Source of the DNA: Dongia_B sp964406155
Lineage (GTDB): Bacteria > Pseudomonadota > Alphaproteobacteria > Dongiales > Dongiaceae
Assembly: GCA_964406155.1 (NCBI GenBank)
Contig: CAYOQR010000011.1
Span: 1-64,000, forward strand
DNA length: 64,000 nucleotides
Reading direction: 5' to 3'
Position numbers and translations under genes: made by a program
Shown here: piece by piece, positions 42,602-51,889 of the stretch
Position numbering within the stretch: position 1 is the first letter of the stretch
Layout of the letters: every line of letters begins with the position of its first letter
The notes under the pieces: generated by a model
Databases searched by the model: none
The model's input: the letters and a program-made list of their open reading frames with translations, nothing else
What the model was told of the DNA's origin: nothing

Positions 42602-43579
42602 ATGTTCATGCGGAAAATCGCGCTGGCCACTTGCGCCGGCCTGGCGCTGGCCGGTTCGGCCGTTTTCAGCGGGGCGATCGCAGCCGACAAGGTGACGGTC
42701 GATGTCACGGCGATCGTCGAGCATCCGGCGCTGGATGCGGCGCGCGACGGCATCAAGAAGGCGCTGGAGGATGCCGGCTATAAGGACGGCGAGAACATGA
42801 CCTTCCATTATGAAAGCGCCCAGGGCAATCCGGCGACGGCGACGCAGATCGCGCAGAAATATGCCGGCGAGAATCCGAGCGTGATCGTCGCCATCGCGAC
42901 GCCCTCGGCCCAGGCCGCCGCCTCTGCGACCCAGGACATTCCGGTGGTCTTCACCGCCGTGACCGATCCCCTGGGCGCGCAGCTTGTCAAGAATCTGGAA
43001 AAGCCGGGCGGCAACATCACCGGCATTTCCGACATGTCTCCGCTCGCCGATCATCTGAAGCTGATCCATGAAGTCGTGCCCGGCGCGAAGAAGATCGGCG
43101 TGCCGTACAATCCAGGCGAGGCCAATGCCGTCACCTTGCTGAATGCGCTGAAGAAGCTGGCGCCGCAGGCCGGGGTGGAGATCGTTGAAGCGCCGGCGAC
43201 GAAGTCGTCCGAGGTTCAGGGCGCTGCCCAGAGCCTGGTCGGCAAGGTCGATGTGATCTATGTGCCGACCGACAACACGATCGTCTCGGCGCTGGAAGCC
43301 GTGGTCGCGATCGGGAAGGAGAACAAGTTGCCGGTCTTCTCCGGCGATACCGACAGCGTTACCCGGGGAACCATCGCATCGGTCGGCTTCGATTATTTCG
43401 AGGTCGGTCGTCAGACCGGCGCTGTCGTCGCCCGCGTGCTGAAGGGCGAGAAGCCGGGCGATATTCCGGTGCAGAACGCCTCGGGCACCGATCTCTTCGT
43501 CAATCCGAAATCGGCTGCGGCCATGGGCGTGACCCTGCCGGCTGACCTCGTGAAGCGGGCCAAGAAGGTGGTCGAGTAA
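42602..43579 (+). CDS. TrpX-like ABC transporter substrate-binding protein
   Basis: 325 aa periplasmic protein of the PF04392 family (tryptophan/tyrosine/unknown amino-acid binding). Signal peptide ALATCAGLALAGSAVFSGAIAAD. Family marks: VTAIVEHPALDAARDGIKKAL, PSVIVAIATPSAQAAASATQD, VFTAVTDPLGAQLVKNLEKPGGNITG, and FDYFEVGRQTGAVVARVLKG. GAGGGAG lies before ATG 42602, and a second ATG is two codons on. It is separated from its permease gene by a terminator and 291 bases, which is unusual for such operons. Confidence 0.92.
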   Translation: MFMRKIALATCAGLALAGSAVFSGAIAADKVTVDVTAIVEHPALDAARDGIKKALEDAGYKDGENMTFHYESAQGNPATATQIAQKYAGENPSVIVAIATPSAQAAASATQDIPVVFTAVTDPLGAQLVKNLEKPGGNITGISDMSPLADHLKLIHEVVPGAKKIGVPYNPGEANAVTLLNALKKLAPQAGVEIVEAPATKSSEVQGAAQSLVGKVDVIYVPTDNTIVSALEAVVAIGKENKLPVFSGDTDSVTRGTIASVGFDYFEVGRQTGAVVARVLKGEKPGDIPVQNASGTDLFVNPKSAAAMGVTLPADLVKRAKKVVE

Positions 43580-43612
43580 ATCCGGCCCCTGCTAATAGGC
43601 TGTTGATGATCG

Positions 43613-43648
43613 AGCCCCCGGGGATTGTTCCCGGGGGCTTTTCTTTTG
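43613..43648 (+). terminator. Terminator after TrpX-like gene
   Basis: AGCCCCCGGG (43613-43622) pairs perfectly with CCCGGGGGCT (43630-43639), followed by a T-rich run to 43648. Partial read-through would favour binding protein over permease. Confidence 0.9.
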
Positions 43649-43870
43649 CTGGGAATGGAAGATGCTCAGCGGGAAATCCCTGACGAATCAGCGGTGAGGG
43701 ACGGGAATCCCACTGAAAACCCCAGGGAATCCGCCATGATTCCGTCATGAGGCCTTCACAGAAGCGTACCGGGGCGATATCTGCTTGTCCAAATTCGCCC
43801 GCCGGAAAGGGTTCCGGCCGGCTTCCCCAGCGGAGGGTGCCGTTTTGCTCGCTATTGCCGGATTTGCCCC

Positions 43871-44791
43871 ATGAGCCTGATCGCCTTTCTCGGCGCGGTC
43901 GAAATCGGCTTCGTCTATGCCCTGGTTGCCCTGGGCGTCTTCCTCTCCTTCCGCGTTCTGGAATTTCCCGATCTGACGGTCGATGGCAGCTTCCCGCTGG
44001 GGGCCGCCGTGGCGGCAACGTTGATCTCGGTTGGCGTCGATCCGATCCTGGCCATGCTGGTCGCGGTCCTGGCCGGGGCGCTGGCGGGCCTCGTCACCGC
44101 CTGGCTGAATGTCCGCTTCGGCATCCTGCAATTGCTCGCCAGCATTCTCACCATGATCGCGCTCTTCTCCATCAATCTGCGGATCATGGGGAAGCCGAAT
44201 GTCTCGCTGCTGGGACAGACCACGCTGATCGATTTCTTCACCTGGCTCAATCCGCTGATCGAGGCCACCGGCCTGCCGCTGCGGGCGACATTGAAGGCCA
44301 TCGTGGTGGGGATGATCGTCATCGTCGTCGCGGCCCTGCTCGGCCGCTTCCTCAGTTCGGAGTTCGGCCTGGCGATGCGGGCGACCGGTGCCAATCCGCG
44401 CATGGCGCGGGCGCAGGGCATCTCCACCCGGTTGCATATCTATACCGGCATGGCGATGTCCAATGCCCTGGTGGCCCTGGCCGGCGCTTTGTTCGCGCAG
44501 ACGGCGGGCTTCGCCGATGTCACGGTCGGCACCGGCACGATCGTGGTCGGGCTGGCGGCTGTCATCCTCGGCGAAACGCTGATGCCCACACGTTCGATCC
44601 TGGTGAAGCTGGTGGCCTGCATTCTCGGCTCGATCATCTACCGGATCGCCATCGCGCTCGCCCTCAACAGCGGATCGCTCGGCCTGCAGGCTTCGGACCT
44701 CAACCTCGTCACGGCCGTCCTGGTCGGCATCGCGCTCATCCTGCCCAATGCGCGCAATCCGCTGAAAAGCCTGTTGCGGCGTAATGCCTGA
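43871..44791 (+). CDS. TrpY-like ABC transporter permease
   Basis: 306 aa permease of the branched-chain superfamily (PF02653), about 9 TM helices. EFPDLTVDGSFPLGAAVAAT, RFGILQLLASILTMIALFSINLRIMGKPNVSL and GFADVTVGTGTIVVGLAAVILGE are hallmarks of the subgroup that pairs with PF04392 binding proteins. The ribosome-binding site of ATG 43871 is weak. It forms a transporter with the genes on each side. Confidence 0.92.
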   Translation: MSLIAFLGAVEIGFVYALVALGVFLSFRVLEFPDLTVDGSFPLGAAVAATLISVGVDPILAMLVAVLAGALAGLVTAWLNVRFGILQLLASILTMIALFSINLRIMGKPNVSLLGQTTLIDFFTWLNPLIEATGLPLRATLKAIVVGMIVIVVAALLGRFLSSEFGLAMRATGANPRMARAQGISTRLHIYTGMAMSNALVALAGALFAQTAGFADVTVGTGTIVVGLAAVILGETLMPTRSILVKLVACILGSIIYRIAIALALNSGSLGLQASDLNLVTAVLVGIALILPNARNPLKSLLRRNA

Positions 44792-44809
44792 GCCGGGGGA
44801 GCAAGCAGC

Positions 44810-45604
44810 ATGATCACCGTCAAGGACGCCCATGTCACCTTCGGTCGCGGTACGCCGCTGGAAACCCGTGCGTTGCGGGGGCTCGATCTCAGTATTCCCG
44901 AAGGCGAATTCGTCACCGTCATCGGTTCGAACGGCGCCGGCAAATCCACGTTGTTGAACGTGCTCAGCGGTGACACGCAACCGGAGCGGGGGCGGGTCGA
45001 GATCGACAACACGGATGTGACGCGCTGGTCGGCGCCGAAGCGGGCCGAGTTCGTGGCGCGGGTCTTCCAGGACCCGATGGCCGGTACCTGCGAAGCGATG
45101 TCGATCGAGGAGAACATGGCGCTGGCTGTCGCGCGCGGCCGCCGTCGCGGCATGGGCGCGGCGATCCAGGGCGACCGGCGCAGTTTGTTCCGCGACCGGC
45201 TCGCCTTGCTGGGGCTCGGCCTGGAGAACCGGCTCGGCGATTCGATGGGACTGCTCTCCGGTGGTCAGCGCCAGGCCGTCAGTTTGCTGATGGCGACATT
45301 GGCCGGGATGAAGATCCTGCTGCTGGATGAACATACGGCGGCGCTCGATCCGCGCACGGCGGACTTCGTACTGCAATTGACGCAGCGGATCGTCAGCGAG
45401 CATCGCCTGACCACGTTGATGGTGACCCATTCGATGCGAAACGCCTTGGATTATGGCAGCAGGACTGTCATGCTGCACGAGGGCAAAGTCGCTTTCGATA
45501 TCGCCGGTGAACGGCGCCAGAATCTCGATGTGCCGGATTTGCTTGCCTTGTTCGCCAAGGTCCGTGGCGAGCAATTGGACGATGACAGCCTGCTGTTGGG
45601 CTGA
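44810..45604 (+). CDS. TrpZ-like ABC transporter ATP-binding protein
   Basis: 264 aa single NBD: Walker A GSNGAGKST, signature LLSGGQRQAVSLLMA, Walker B ILLLDEHTAALDP (the DEHT form is usual in this subgroup) and switch histidine MVTHSMRNALDYG. It starts 18 bases after the permease stop. The glpR gene follows 46 bases later in the same direction; that link may be no more than closeness. Confidence 0.93.
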   Translation: MITVKDAHVTFGRGTPLETRALRGLDLSIPEGEFVTVIGSNGAGKSTLLNVLSGDTQPERGRVEIDNTDVTRWSAPKRAEFVARVFQDPMAGTCEAMSIEENMALAVARGRRRGMGAAIQGDRRSLFRDRLALLGLGLENRLGDSMGLLSGGQRQAVSLLMATLAGMKILLLDEHTAALDPRTADFVLQLTQRIVSEHRLTTLMVTHSMRNALDYGSRTVMLHEGKVAFDIAGERRQNLDVPDLLALFAKVRGEQLDDDSLLLG

Positions 45605-45650
45605 GACGCGAGTATGTCACGGCCGTAAAGGCCGGGCACATGAGGGGAAA

Positions 45651-46418
45651 ATGCAACGCGACGCTCGACTTGCTGAAATCGTCACGCTGGTCCGCCAGCG
45701 GGGATACATGTCGATCGAAGCGCTGGCCCAGCATTTCGACGTAACCCCCCAGACCATCCGGCGCGATATCAACGATCTTTCGGCACAGGACCTGCTGCAG
45801 CGCCATCACGGCGGCGCGGGCCTGAATTCCAGCGTCCACAATACCGCCTATGCCGCGCGTCAGGTTCACGCCTTGAGCGAAAAGCGCAGCATCGCCCAGC
45901 TTTGTGCCTCGCATATTCCGGTCGATACTTCGCTCTTCATCAATATCGGTACGACCAATGAGGAAGTGGCGCGGGCCCTCCTGCATCACAGTGGTCTCCG
46001 GGTGATCACCAACAACCTGAACGTCGCGGCGATCCTTTGCGAGAACCGCTCCTCGGAGGTGATCGTTGCCGGCGGTGTGGTGCGCTCGGTCGACCGCGCC
46101 ATCATCGGCGAAGCGACCATCGATTTCGTCCGCCAGTTCCGCGTCGATGTCGGCATCATCGGCATCAGCGGCATCGATGCCGACGGCACGCTGCTGGATT
46201 TCGACTATCGCGAGGTTCGGGTGGCCCAGGCGATCATCGAAAACTCCCGCCAGGTTTTCCTGGTGGTGGATCACAGCAAGTTCGAGCGTCGCCCGATGGT
46301 GCGGCTCGGCCATCTCAGCCAGTTGGATGCCGTCTTCACCGACAAAATGCCGCCGCCCGGTATCTGTGACATTCTGACGCAGAACGACGTCACCCTGCAT
46401 ATCGCCGCTGAGGATTGA
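45651..46418 (+). CDS. glpR: DeoR-family repressor, probable glycerol-3-phosphate regulator GlpR
   Basis: 255 aa. A DeoR helix-turn-helix (LVRQRGYMSIEALAQHFDVT, PQTIRRDINDLSAQDLLQRHHGG) and a sugar-phosphate sensor domain (SLFINIGTTNEEVARALLHH, LRVITNNLNVAAIL, GISGIDADGTLLDFDYREVRVAQAI). GAGGGG lies before ATG 45651. It directly precedes glpD, and boxes of AGCGAAAA type lie between them. GlpR is relieved by glycerol-3-phosphate. Confidence 0.9.
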   Translation: MQRDARLAEIVTLVRQRGYMSIEALAQHFDVTPQTIRRDINDLSAQDLLQRHHGGAGLNSSVHNTAYAARQVHALSEKRSIAQLCASHIPVDTSLFINIGTTNEEVARALLHHSGLRVITNNLNVAAILCENRSSEVIVAGGVVRSVDRAIIGEATIDFVRQFRVDVGIIGISGIDADGTLLDFDYREVRVAQAIIENSRQVFLVVDHSKFERRPMVRLGHLSQLDAVFTDKMPPPGICDILTQNDVTLHIAAED

Positions 46419-46475
46419 GGCGGGGGCCAGCACAGTGCGGGTTTGGCCGAGTTGGGCCCGGGAATCTGAGGTTCC

Positions 46476-46531
46476 AGCGAAAAATGTTCGTTTGTGAACC
46501 TTTTTCGCTGTATTACTTTCAATAGCGAAAA
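46476..46531. promoter_or_regulatory. glpD operator region with three AGCGAAAA boxes
   Basis: AGCGAAAAA (46476-46484), its complement TTTTTCGCT (46501-46509) and AGCGAAAA (46524-46531) form two overlapping inverted repeats, with GTTC/GAAC palindromic bases between the first two. They end about 70 bases before the glpD start. TTCG-containing repeats are usual for GlpR sites in alphaproteobacteria. Binding by the adjacent GlpR is inferred. Confidence 0.75.
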
Positions 46532-46599
46532 TATCGGGACCGTGGTAAGACCTTTGCCATCTTCTGAAGGGGCGGCCCCCGTGGGGGCGAAGCGGCGGC

Positions 46600-48189
46600 A
46601 TGGTGCAGGACTCGGTTGATCTTCTGGTGGTTGGCGGCGGCATCAACGGCACGGGCATCGCCCGGGATGCGGCTGGCCGTGGACTCAAGGTGCTGCTCGC
46701 CGAACAGCGCGACCTGGCCAGCGCCACCTCCTCGGCCAGCACCAAGCTGATCCATGGCGGGCTGCGCTATCTCGAATATTACGAGTTCCGCCTCGTGCGC
46801 GAGGCGTTGAGCGAGCGCGAGGTGCTGCTGGAAAGCGCGCCCCATATCATCTGGCCGCTGCGCTTCATCCTGCCGCATGAGAAATCCCTGCGGCCGGCCT
46901 GGATGATCCGGATCGGCCTCTTCCTCTATGACCATCTTGGCGGCCGCAAGCGCCTGCCGGCGTCGCGGCGGGTCGATCTCGCCAAGGGACCCCTGCAATC
47001 CGGCCTCAAGGCCGATTACAAGATCGGCTTTGCCTATTCCGATTGCTGGGTGAACGATGCCCGGCTGGTCGCGCTGAATGCCTTGGATGCGCGCGAACGG
47101 GGTGTCGAAATTCTGACCCGCAGCCCGGTGCTCTCCGCCAAGCGCAACGGCGCCGGCTGGCTGGTGGAAATCGGCGGCGATGCCATGACCGGCAATCAGC
47201 CGCGGCTCGTCCATGCGCGGGCGCTGGTCAATGCCGCCGGCCCCTGGGCCGGCCAGTTCATCGACCGGCAACTCGGTGGCAAGCGCGAAGGTCAACTGCG
47301 CCTGATCAAGGGCAGTCATATCATCGTGCCGCGGCTCTATAGCGGCGATCACGCCTTCATTCTGCAGAATCACGACCGGCGCATCGTCTTCACGATCCCC
47401 TACGAGGATCGTTTCACGCTGGTCGGCACCACGGACATTCCCTATGAGGGCGATCCGGCCCAGGTGGCGATCTCCCAGGACGAGGTCGCGTATCTCTGCG
47501 ATGTGGTCAATCGCCATTTCACCCGCCGTATCGCGGCCAGTGACGTGGTTTGGACCTATGCCGGCGTCAGGCCGCTCTTCGATGCGGAGGACAGCGAAAG
47601 CGCCTCGGCGATCTCGCGGGATTATGTGCTCGATCTAGAGACCGACGCTCCAAACGGCGCGACGGGGGACGGGGCGGGCGGCCCCATCCTGCTGAACATC
47701 TTTGGCGGAAAGATCACCACCTATCGGCGCTTGGCCGAGCATGCTTTGCAGAAGTTGCAGCCGTTCTTCCCCAAGGCGGGCGGCGATTGGACGGCGACGG
47801 CGCATCTGCCGGGCGGTGATATCGCCAATGCCGATTTCGCCGCTTTCGAGACGGTGCTGACGCAGCGTTATCCCTGGTTGCCGGCGGAGATGCGGCGGCG
47901 CCTCGCCCGCGCCTATGGCACGCGGATCGAGCGGCTGATCGGTTCGGCGAAGGCATTGACCGATCTCGGGACGCATTTCGGCGGCGACCTCTACGAGGCG
48001 GAAGTGCGTTACCTGATCGACCAGGAATGGGCGCGCAGTGCCGAAGATGTCCTGTGGCGGCGTTCCAAGCTCGGCCTGCATCTCCCCCAGGAGGCGCAGG
48101 ACAAGCTGCGTGCCTGGTTCGCCACGCATCAACCCAAGGCTGCGGCCGACCGTCATCCGATACAGTCATCCGGCACTGGCCAAGCGTGA
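46600..48189 (+). CDS. glpD: Aerobic glycerol-3-phosphate dehydrogenase
   Basis: 529 aa FAD enzyme at the inner membrane that oxidises sn-glycerol-3-phosphate to dihydroxyacetone phosphate and feeds electrons to quinone. FAD motif LLVVGGGINGTGIARDAAGR, LASATSSASTKLIHGGLRYLEYYEFRLVREAL, FTIPYEDRFTLVGTTDIPYEG and a C-terminal DAO_C domain (LARAYGTRIERLIGSAK...). The length is normal. It is preceded by three operator boxes and by glpR. No glpK or glpF is in the window. Confidence 0.96.
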   Translation: MVQDSVDLLVVGGGINGTGIARDAAGRGLKVLLAEQRDLASATSSASTKLIHGGLRYLEYYEFRLVREALSEREVLLESAPHIIWPLRFILPHEKSLRPAWMIRIGLFLYDHLGGRKRLPASRRVDLAKGPLQSGLKADYKIGFAYSDCWVNDARLVALNALDARERGVEILTRSPVLSAKRNGAGWLVEIGGDAMTGNQPRLVHARALVNAAGPWAGQFIDRQLGGKREGQLRLIKGSHIIVPRLYSGDHAFILQNHDRRIVFTIPYEDRFTLVGTTDIPYEGDPAQVAISQDEVAYLCDVVNRHFTRRIAASDVVWTYAGVRPLFDAEDSESASAISRDYVLDLETDAPNGATGDGAGGPILLNIFGGKITTYRRLAEHALQKLQPFFPKAGGDWTATAHLPGGDIANADFAAFETVLTQRYPWLPAEMRRRLARAYGTRIERLIGSAKALTDLGTHFGGDLYEAEVRYLIDQEWARSAEDVLWRRSKLGLHLPQEAQDKLRAWFATHQPKAAADRHPIQSSGTGQA

Positions 48190-48227
48190 TCGCTTTGCGG
48201 CAAGCTGCGCCGTGAAAGCGAGGCCAT

Positions 48228-48974
48228 ATGAGCAAGACGATCTTCATCACCGGCGGGACGCGCGGTATCGGCCGGGCGACGGCATTGCTGGCGGCCCGGC
48301 AAGGCTGGTCGGTGGCCCTCAACTATGTCGGCAATGAAGCAGCGGCGACCGACACGGTGCGTGCCGTCGAGGCCTTGGGCGTACCGGCACTGGCGGTGCG
48401 GGGCGATGTCGCCCAAGAGGCCGATGTCATCGCCATGTTCGACCAGGTGCAGACACGCTTCGGCGGGTTCGATTTCCTGGTCAATAACGCAGCCATCGTC
48501 GCGCCGGCGCAGCAACTTGCCGATATGGATCTCGCCAGATTGCGGCGGATGTTCGACGTCAACATCCTTGGCGCCTATCTCTGCGCCCGCGAGGCGGCAC
48601 GACGTCTCTCGACCGAGCGGGGCGGTCAAGGCGGGGCGATTGTCAATGTCTCGTCGCTGGCCTCGCAGCGCGGCTCGCCCGGCGAATATGTCGATTACGC
48701 CGGCAGCAAGGGCGCGATCGACACGCTGACCATCGGCCTTGCCAAGGAATTGGCGGGCCAGGGCATCCGTGTCAATGCGGTGCGGCCGGGCTTCATCGAT
48801 ACCGAGATCCATGCCAGCGGTGGCCGTCCCGACCGCGCGGCGACCCTTGGCGCCAAGACGCCGATGGGGCGGCCGGGGCGGGCGGAGGAAGTGGCCGCTG
48901 CCATCATCTGGCTGCTGAGCGATGCCGCCAGCTATACCTCCGGCGCTCTGCTCGATGTCGGCGGCGGGGGATGA
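48228..48974 (+). CDS. SDR-family oxidoreductase (FabG-like)
   Basis: 248 aa. TGGTRGIGRATALLAARQGW (cofactor), LVNNAAIV, VNVSSLASQRGSPGEYVDYAGSKGAIDTL with the Ser-Tyr-Lys catalytic set, and C-terminal YTSGALLDVGGGG. Relatives include glucose 1-dehydrogenase-like and NAD(P)-dependent sugar reductases. GAGG precedes ATG 48228. It starts 38 bases after glpD and may share its transcript. Substrate unknown. Confidence 0.9.
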   Translation: MSKTIFITGGTRGIGRATALLAARQGWSVALNYVGNEAAATDTVRAVEALGVPALAVRGDVAQEADVIAMFDQVQTRFGGFDFLVNNAAIVAPAQQLADMDLARLRRMFDVNILGAYLCAREAARRLSTERGGQGGAIVNVSSLASQRGSPGEYVDYAGSKGAIDTLTIGLAKELAGQGIRVNAVRPGFIDTEIHASGGRPDRAATLGAKTPMGRPGRAEEVAAAIIWLLSDAASYTSGALLDVGGGG

Positions 48975-48989
48975 TTACCCCAACCGTCA

Positions 48990-49907
48990 TCAGGCCGCTC
49001 TGGCGGCTGTCGGCGTCAGGGCCTGACCGAGCAGTTTGAACTCATCCGCCCGTGGACTGGTGCTGCGCCAGGCGAGGCCGATCTGGCGTGAAGGCGTTTC
49101 GTCGTCGAAGCGGCGGGCGACAAGCTCGCCGCCTTTCAGCAGATGGGCATCGACGGCCATTTCCGGCAGCAGGGTGATCCCGAGGCCGTTGGCGGCCATT
49201 TCGACCAGCGTGGTCAGGCTGGTCGCGGTGGAATCGATGGTCGGGCTGCGCTGCGCCAGATGACAGGCGCTCAAGGCATGGTCGCTGAGGCAATGTCCTT
49301 CGGCCAGCAGGAGCAGCGGCACCTGGGCCAGGTCCTGCATGGTCAGGGGCCGTTTCGTCGCCAGCGGATGATCGCTGCGGCAGACGAGATGAAAGGCATC
49401 GTCGAACAGCGGCAGGGTCACGGCATCGCCGCAATCATAGGGCAGGGCCAGCAGAACCAGATCGAGCTGGCCGTCATCCAGTTGATCGAGCAGCCGGGCA
49501 GTCTGATCCTCGGTCAGATAGAGCTTCAGCTTCGGATACCGGCGGCGCAACAGCGGTAAGGCACGCGGCAGCAGGAAGGGGGCGATGGTCGGGATGACAC
49601 CCAGCCGCAATGGGCCGCTTAACGGTTCGCCCGACGCCGCCGCCAGTTCGGAAAGCTCCGTCGCCTCCGCCAAGACGCGCTGGGCCTTGGCGGCGATCTT
49701 CTGGCCGAGCGCCGTGAAAACCACGCTGCGATTCGTCCGCTCGACCAGCACGACGCCGAGCTGGCTCTCCAGCTCCTTGAGGCCGGCACTCAGGGTCGAT
49801 TGGGAGACGAAACAGGCTTCCGCCGCCCGGCCGAAATGCAGGTGCTCCTGCAACGCGGTCAGGTAGCGGAGCTGCTTCAAACTGGTCAGTTGGCTGGGCG
49901 GTTTCAT
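48990..49907 (-). CDS. oxyR: OxyR-like hydrogen-peroxide-sensing LysR regulator
   Basis: 305 aa. A LysR helix-turn-helix (LKQLRYLTALQEHLHFGRAA, FVSQSTLSAGLKELESQL) and an effector domain with C206 and C215 in LAEGHCLSDHALSACHL. The nine-residue spacing and the sequence around the cysteines match the C199/C208 peroxide switch of E. coli OxyR. It activates peroxide defence genes when the disulfide forms. No catalase or peroxidase is adjacent, though MsrP and TrxB lie elsewhere in the window. Confidence 0.9.
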   Translation of the reverse strand: MKPPSQLTSLKQLRYLTALQEHLHFGRAAEACFVSQSTLSAGLKELESQLGVVLVERTNRSVVFTALGQKIAAKAQRVLAEATELSELAAASGEPLSGPLRLGVIPTIAPFLLPRALPLLRRRYPKLKLYLTEDQTARLLDQLDDGQLDLVLLALPYDCGDAVTLPLFDDAFHLVCRSDHPLATKRPLTMQDLAQVPLLLLAEGHCLSDHALSACHLAQRSPTIDSTATSLTTLVEMAANGLGITLLPEMAVDAHLLKGGELVARRFDDETPSRQIGLAWRSTSPRADEFKLLGQALTPTAARAA

Positions 49908-50454
49908 GATCGAATTTTCCGATTGATATGGAAAATATAATCCTCATTTGAAATCGTTCAAGGATTACCCGTTCCCGCGCGGGACGAAGACCACATCAAG
50001 GGCGGGAGGCCGACCTGGGGAGGCCGACCTAGGGAGGACCTGGGGAGCATGAGGCCGGTGGCTTGCCCTCGGCATGATGAGCCATCGGCACCACCAGCAA
50101 GAATGTTTCCGCCGGGAGGGGCAAGACGCGTCGCCGCGACGGCGGTGATGTGTCTTTTGGTGGTGCCTCGATCGGCGGTGACTGGTCTCGATGCCGGTCC
50201 GATTCACGACAGGAAACGGATGCTGATTGGCTCGGCCGCCACCCGGTTAACGCTATCCCGACAGAAGCCGGTTGCTGCATGGCTGGATGGCTTTCCGGCA
50301 TGGCCGCCGATCTGGAAACAACCGGGCAACCTGCTATAGTCGCCGCTGATCGGCCCGCTCCGGCAACGGATGACGGGCGCGTGTCGTTGTGGGCGCCGTC
50401 GCCGGTCTGGTTGCAGACGGGTGCGTGCCCGTCGTAGCCAAGAAGGAGCCTCTC
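49908..50454. other. Gap between oxyR and gabT with a short tandem repeat
   Basis: No gene that I can support. GGGAGGCCGACCT occurs twice in tandem at a 14-base period (50004-50016 and 50018-50030) and continues as two worn copies to about 50047. The region also holds the promoters of oxyR and gabT; the AT-rich bases next to oxyR (49917-49960) would carry its own site. Short open frames here lack family features. Confidence 0.6.
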
Positions 50455-51756
50455 ATGCCCAGCAATGCCAGCCTGCATCAGCGCCGCCAGACCGCCGTTC
50501 CGCGCGGTGTTGGCAATGCCTATGGGATCTATGCCCAGAAGGCCTCGAATGCCGAGATCACCGACGAGGAAGGCAACCGCCTGATCGACTTCGCCGGCGG
50601 CATCGCGGTGCTGAATACCGGCCATTGCCATCCGAAGATCGTCGCCGCGGTGAAGGAACAGGTCGACAAGCTGACCCATGCCTGCTTCCAGGTGACGCCG
50701 TATGAGAGCTATATCCGCCTCGCCGAGCGCCTGAACAATCTGGTGCCGATCGGCGGCAGCAAGAAGACCATCTTCCTCACCACCGGTGCGGAAGCGGTGG
50801 AAAACGCCGTGAAGATCGCCCGCGCCCATACCAAGCGCGCCGCCGTCATCGCCTTCTCCGGCGCCTTCCACGGCCGCACCATGCTGGGCATGGCGCTGAC
50901 CGGCAAATACGCCCCCTACAAGATCGGCTTCGGCCCGTTCCCGACCGACATCTATCACGTGCCGTTCCCCGAACCGGCCCTGAAGGATAACGGCGCTGCC
51001 GCCCTGAAGGCGCTCGATACCCTGTTCAAGGCCGATGTCGGTCCGGACAATGTCGCCGCCATCATCATCGAGCCGGTGCAGGGCGAAGGCGGCTTCAATG
51101 TCGTTCCCTTCGAATTCCTGCGCGCGATCCGCGAGATCTGCACCAAGCACGGCATTGTCTTCATCGTCGATGAAATCCAGACCGGCTTCGCCCGGACCGG
51201 TAAGATGTTCGCCATCGAGCATGCCGGCGTCGAGCCCGACCTGATGACCATGGCGAAGAGCCTGGCCGGTGGCTTCCCGCTCTCCGCCGTGACCGGCCGC
51301 GCCGAGATCATGGACGCGCCGGCCCCCGGCGGTCTCGGCGGCACCTATGCCGGCAGCCCGATCGGCTGTGCGGCCGCCAATGCCGTGCTCGATGTGATGG
51401 AAGAAGAGAAGCTGCTCGACCGTGCCAATGTCATCGGCAAGAAGATGATCGACCGGCTCAACGACATGAAGCGCCGCAACACCTTCGGTAACCGCATCGG
51501 CGATATCCGTGGCCTTGGCGCCATGGTCGCTTGCGAGCTGGTGAAGGCCGACGGCACGCCGGACGGCGATCTGACCAAGGCGGTGACGGCCAAGGCCGGT
51601 GAGAACGGCCTGGTGCTTTTGAGCTGCGGCGTCAACGGCAACGTGCTGCGCTTCCTGATGCCGCTGACGGCGCCGGATGCCATCATCGACGAGGGCTTCG
51701 ACGTTCTCGAGAAGACCATCGGCCAGGCGGTGGAAGCCAGCGCCAAGGTCGCCTGA
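50455..51756 (+). CDS. gabT: 4-aminobutyrate--2-oxoglutarate aminotransferase
   Basis: 433 aa class III aminotransferase. It converts GABA to succinate semialdehyde. Marks are NAEITDEEGNRLIDFAGGIAV, the GAEAVENAVKIARAHTKR region, GAFHGRTMLGMALTGKYAPY, IVDEIQTGFARTGKMFA and the PLP lysine K268 in TMAKSLAGGFPLSAVTG. AAGGAG precedes ATG 50455. A strong shared terminator follows. The gabD partner is not in the window. Confidence 0.93.
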   Translation: MPSNASLHQRRQTAVPRGVGNAYGIYAQKASNAEITDEEGNRLIDFAGGIAVLNTGHCHPKIVAAVKEQVDKLTHACFQVTPYESYIRLAERLNNLVPIGGSKKTIFLTTGAEAVENAVKIARAHTKRAAVIAFSGAFHGRTMLGMALTGKYAPYKIGFGPFPTDIYHVPFPEPALKDNGAAALKALDTLFKADVGPDNVAAIIIEPVQGEGGFNVVPFEFLRAIREICTKHGIVFIVDEIQTGFARTGKMFAIEHAGVEPDLMTMAKSLAGGFPLSAVTGRAEIMDAPAPGGLGGTYAGSPIGCAAANAVLDVMEEEKLLDRANVIGKKMIDRLNDMKRRNTFGNRIGDIRGLGAMVACELVKADGTPDGDLTKAVTAKAGENGLVLLSCGVNGNVLRFLMPLTAPDAIIDEGFDVLEKTIGQAVEASAKVA

Positions 51757-51837
51757 TACAGGCATCTCCGGATGGCGCCATCCACCGGTGGCGTCATCCG
51801 GGGGATCCCTCCGCCTGACAAGGCGAGAGCAAAAGAA

Positions 51838-51874
51838 AAGGCCGCGATGGTTGTCCATCGCGGCCTTTTTTTTT
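51838..51874. terminator. Bidirectional terminator between gabT and mlaC
   Basis: AAGGCCGCGATGG (51838-51850) pairs perfectly with CCATCGCGGCCTT (51855-51867) and nine Ts follow (51866-51874). As on the other side serve the minus strand. A further 13-bp stem without Ts lies before it at about 51768-51801. Confidence 0.92.
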
Positions 51875-51889
51875 CGGCTGAAGTGCCGT

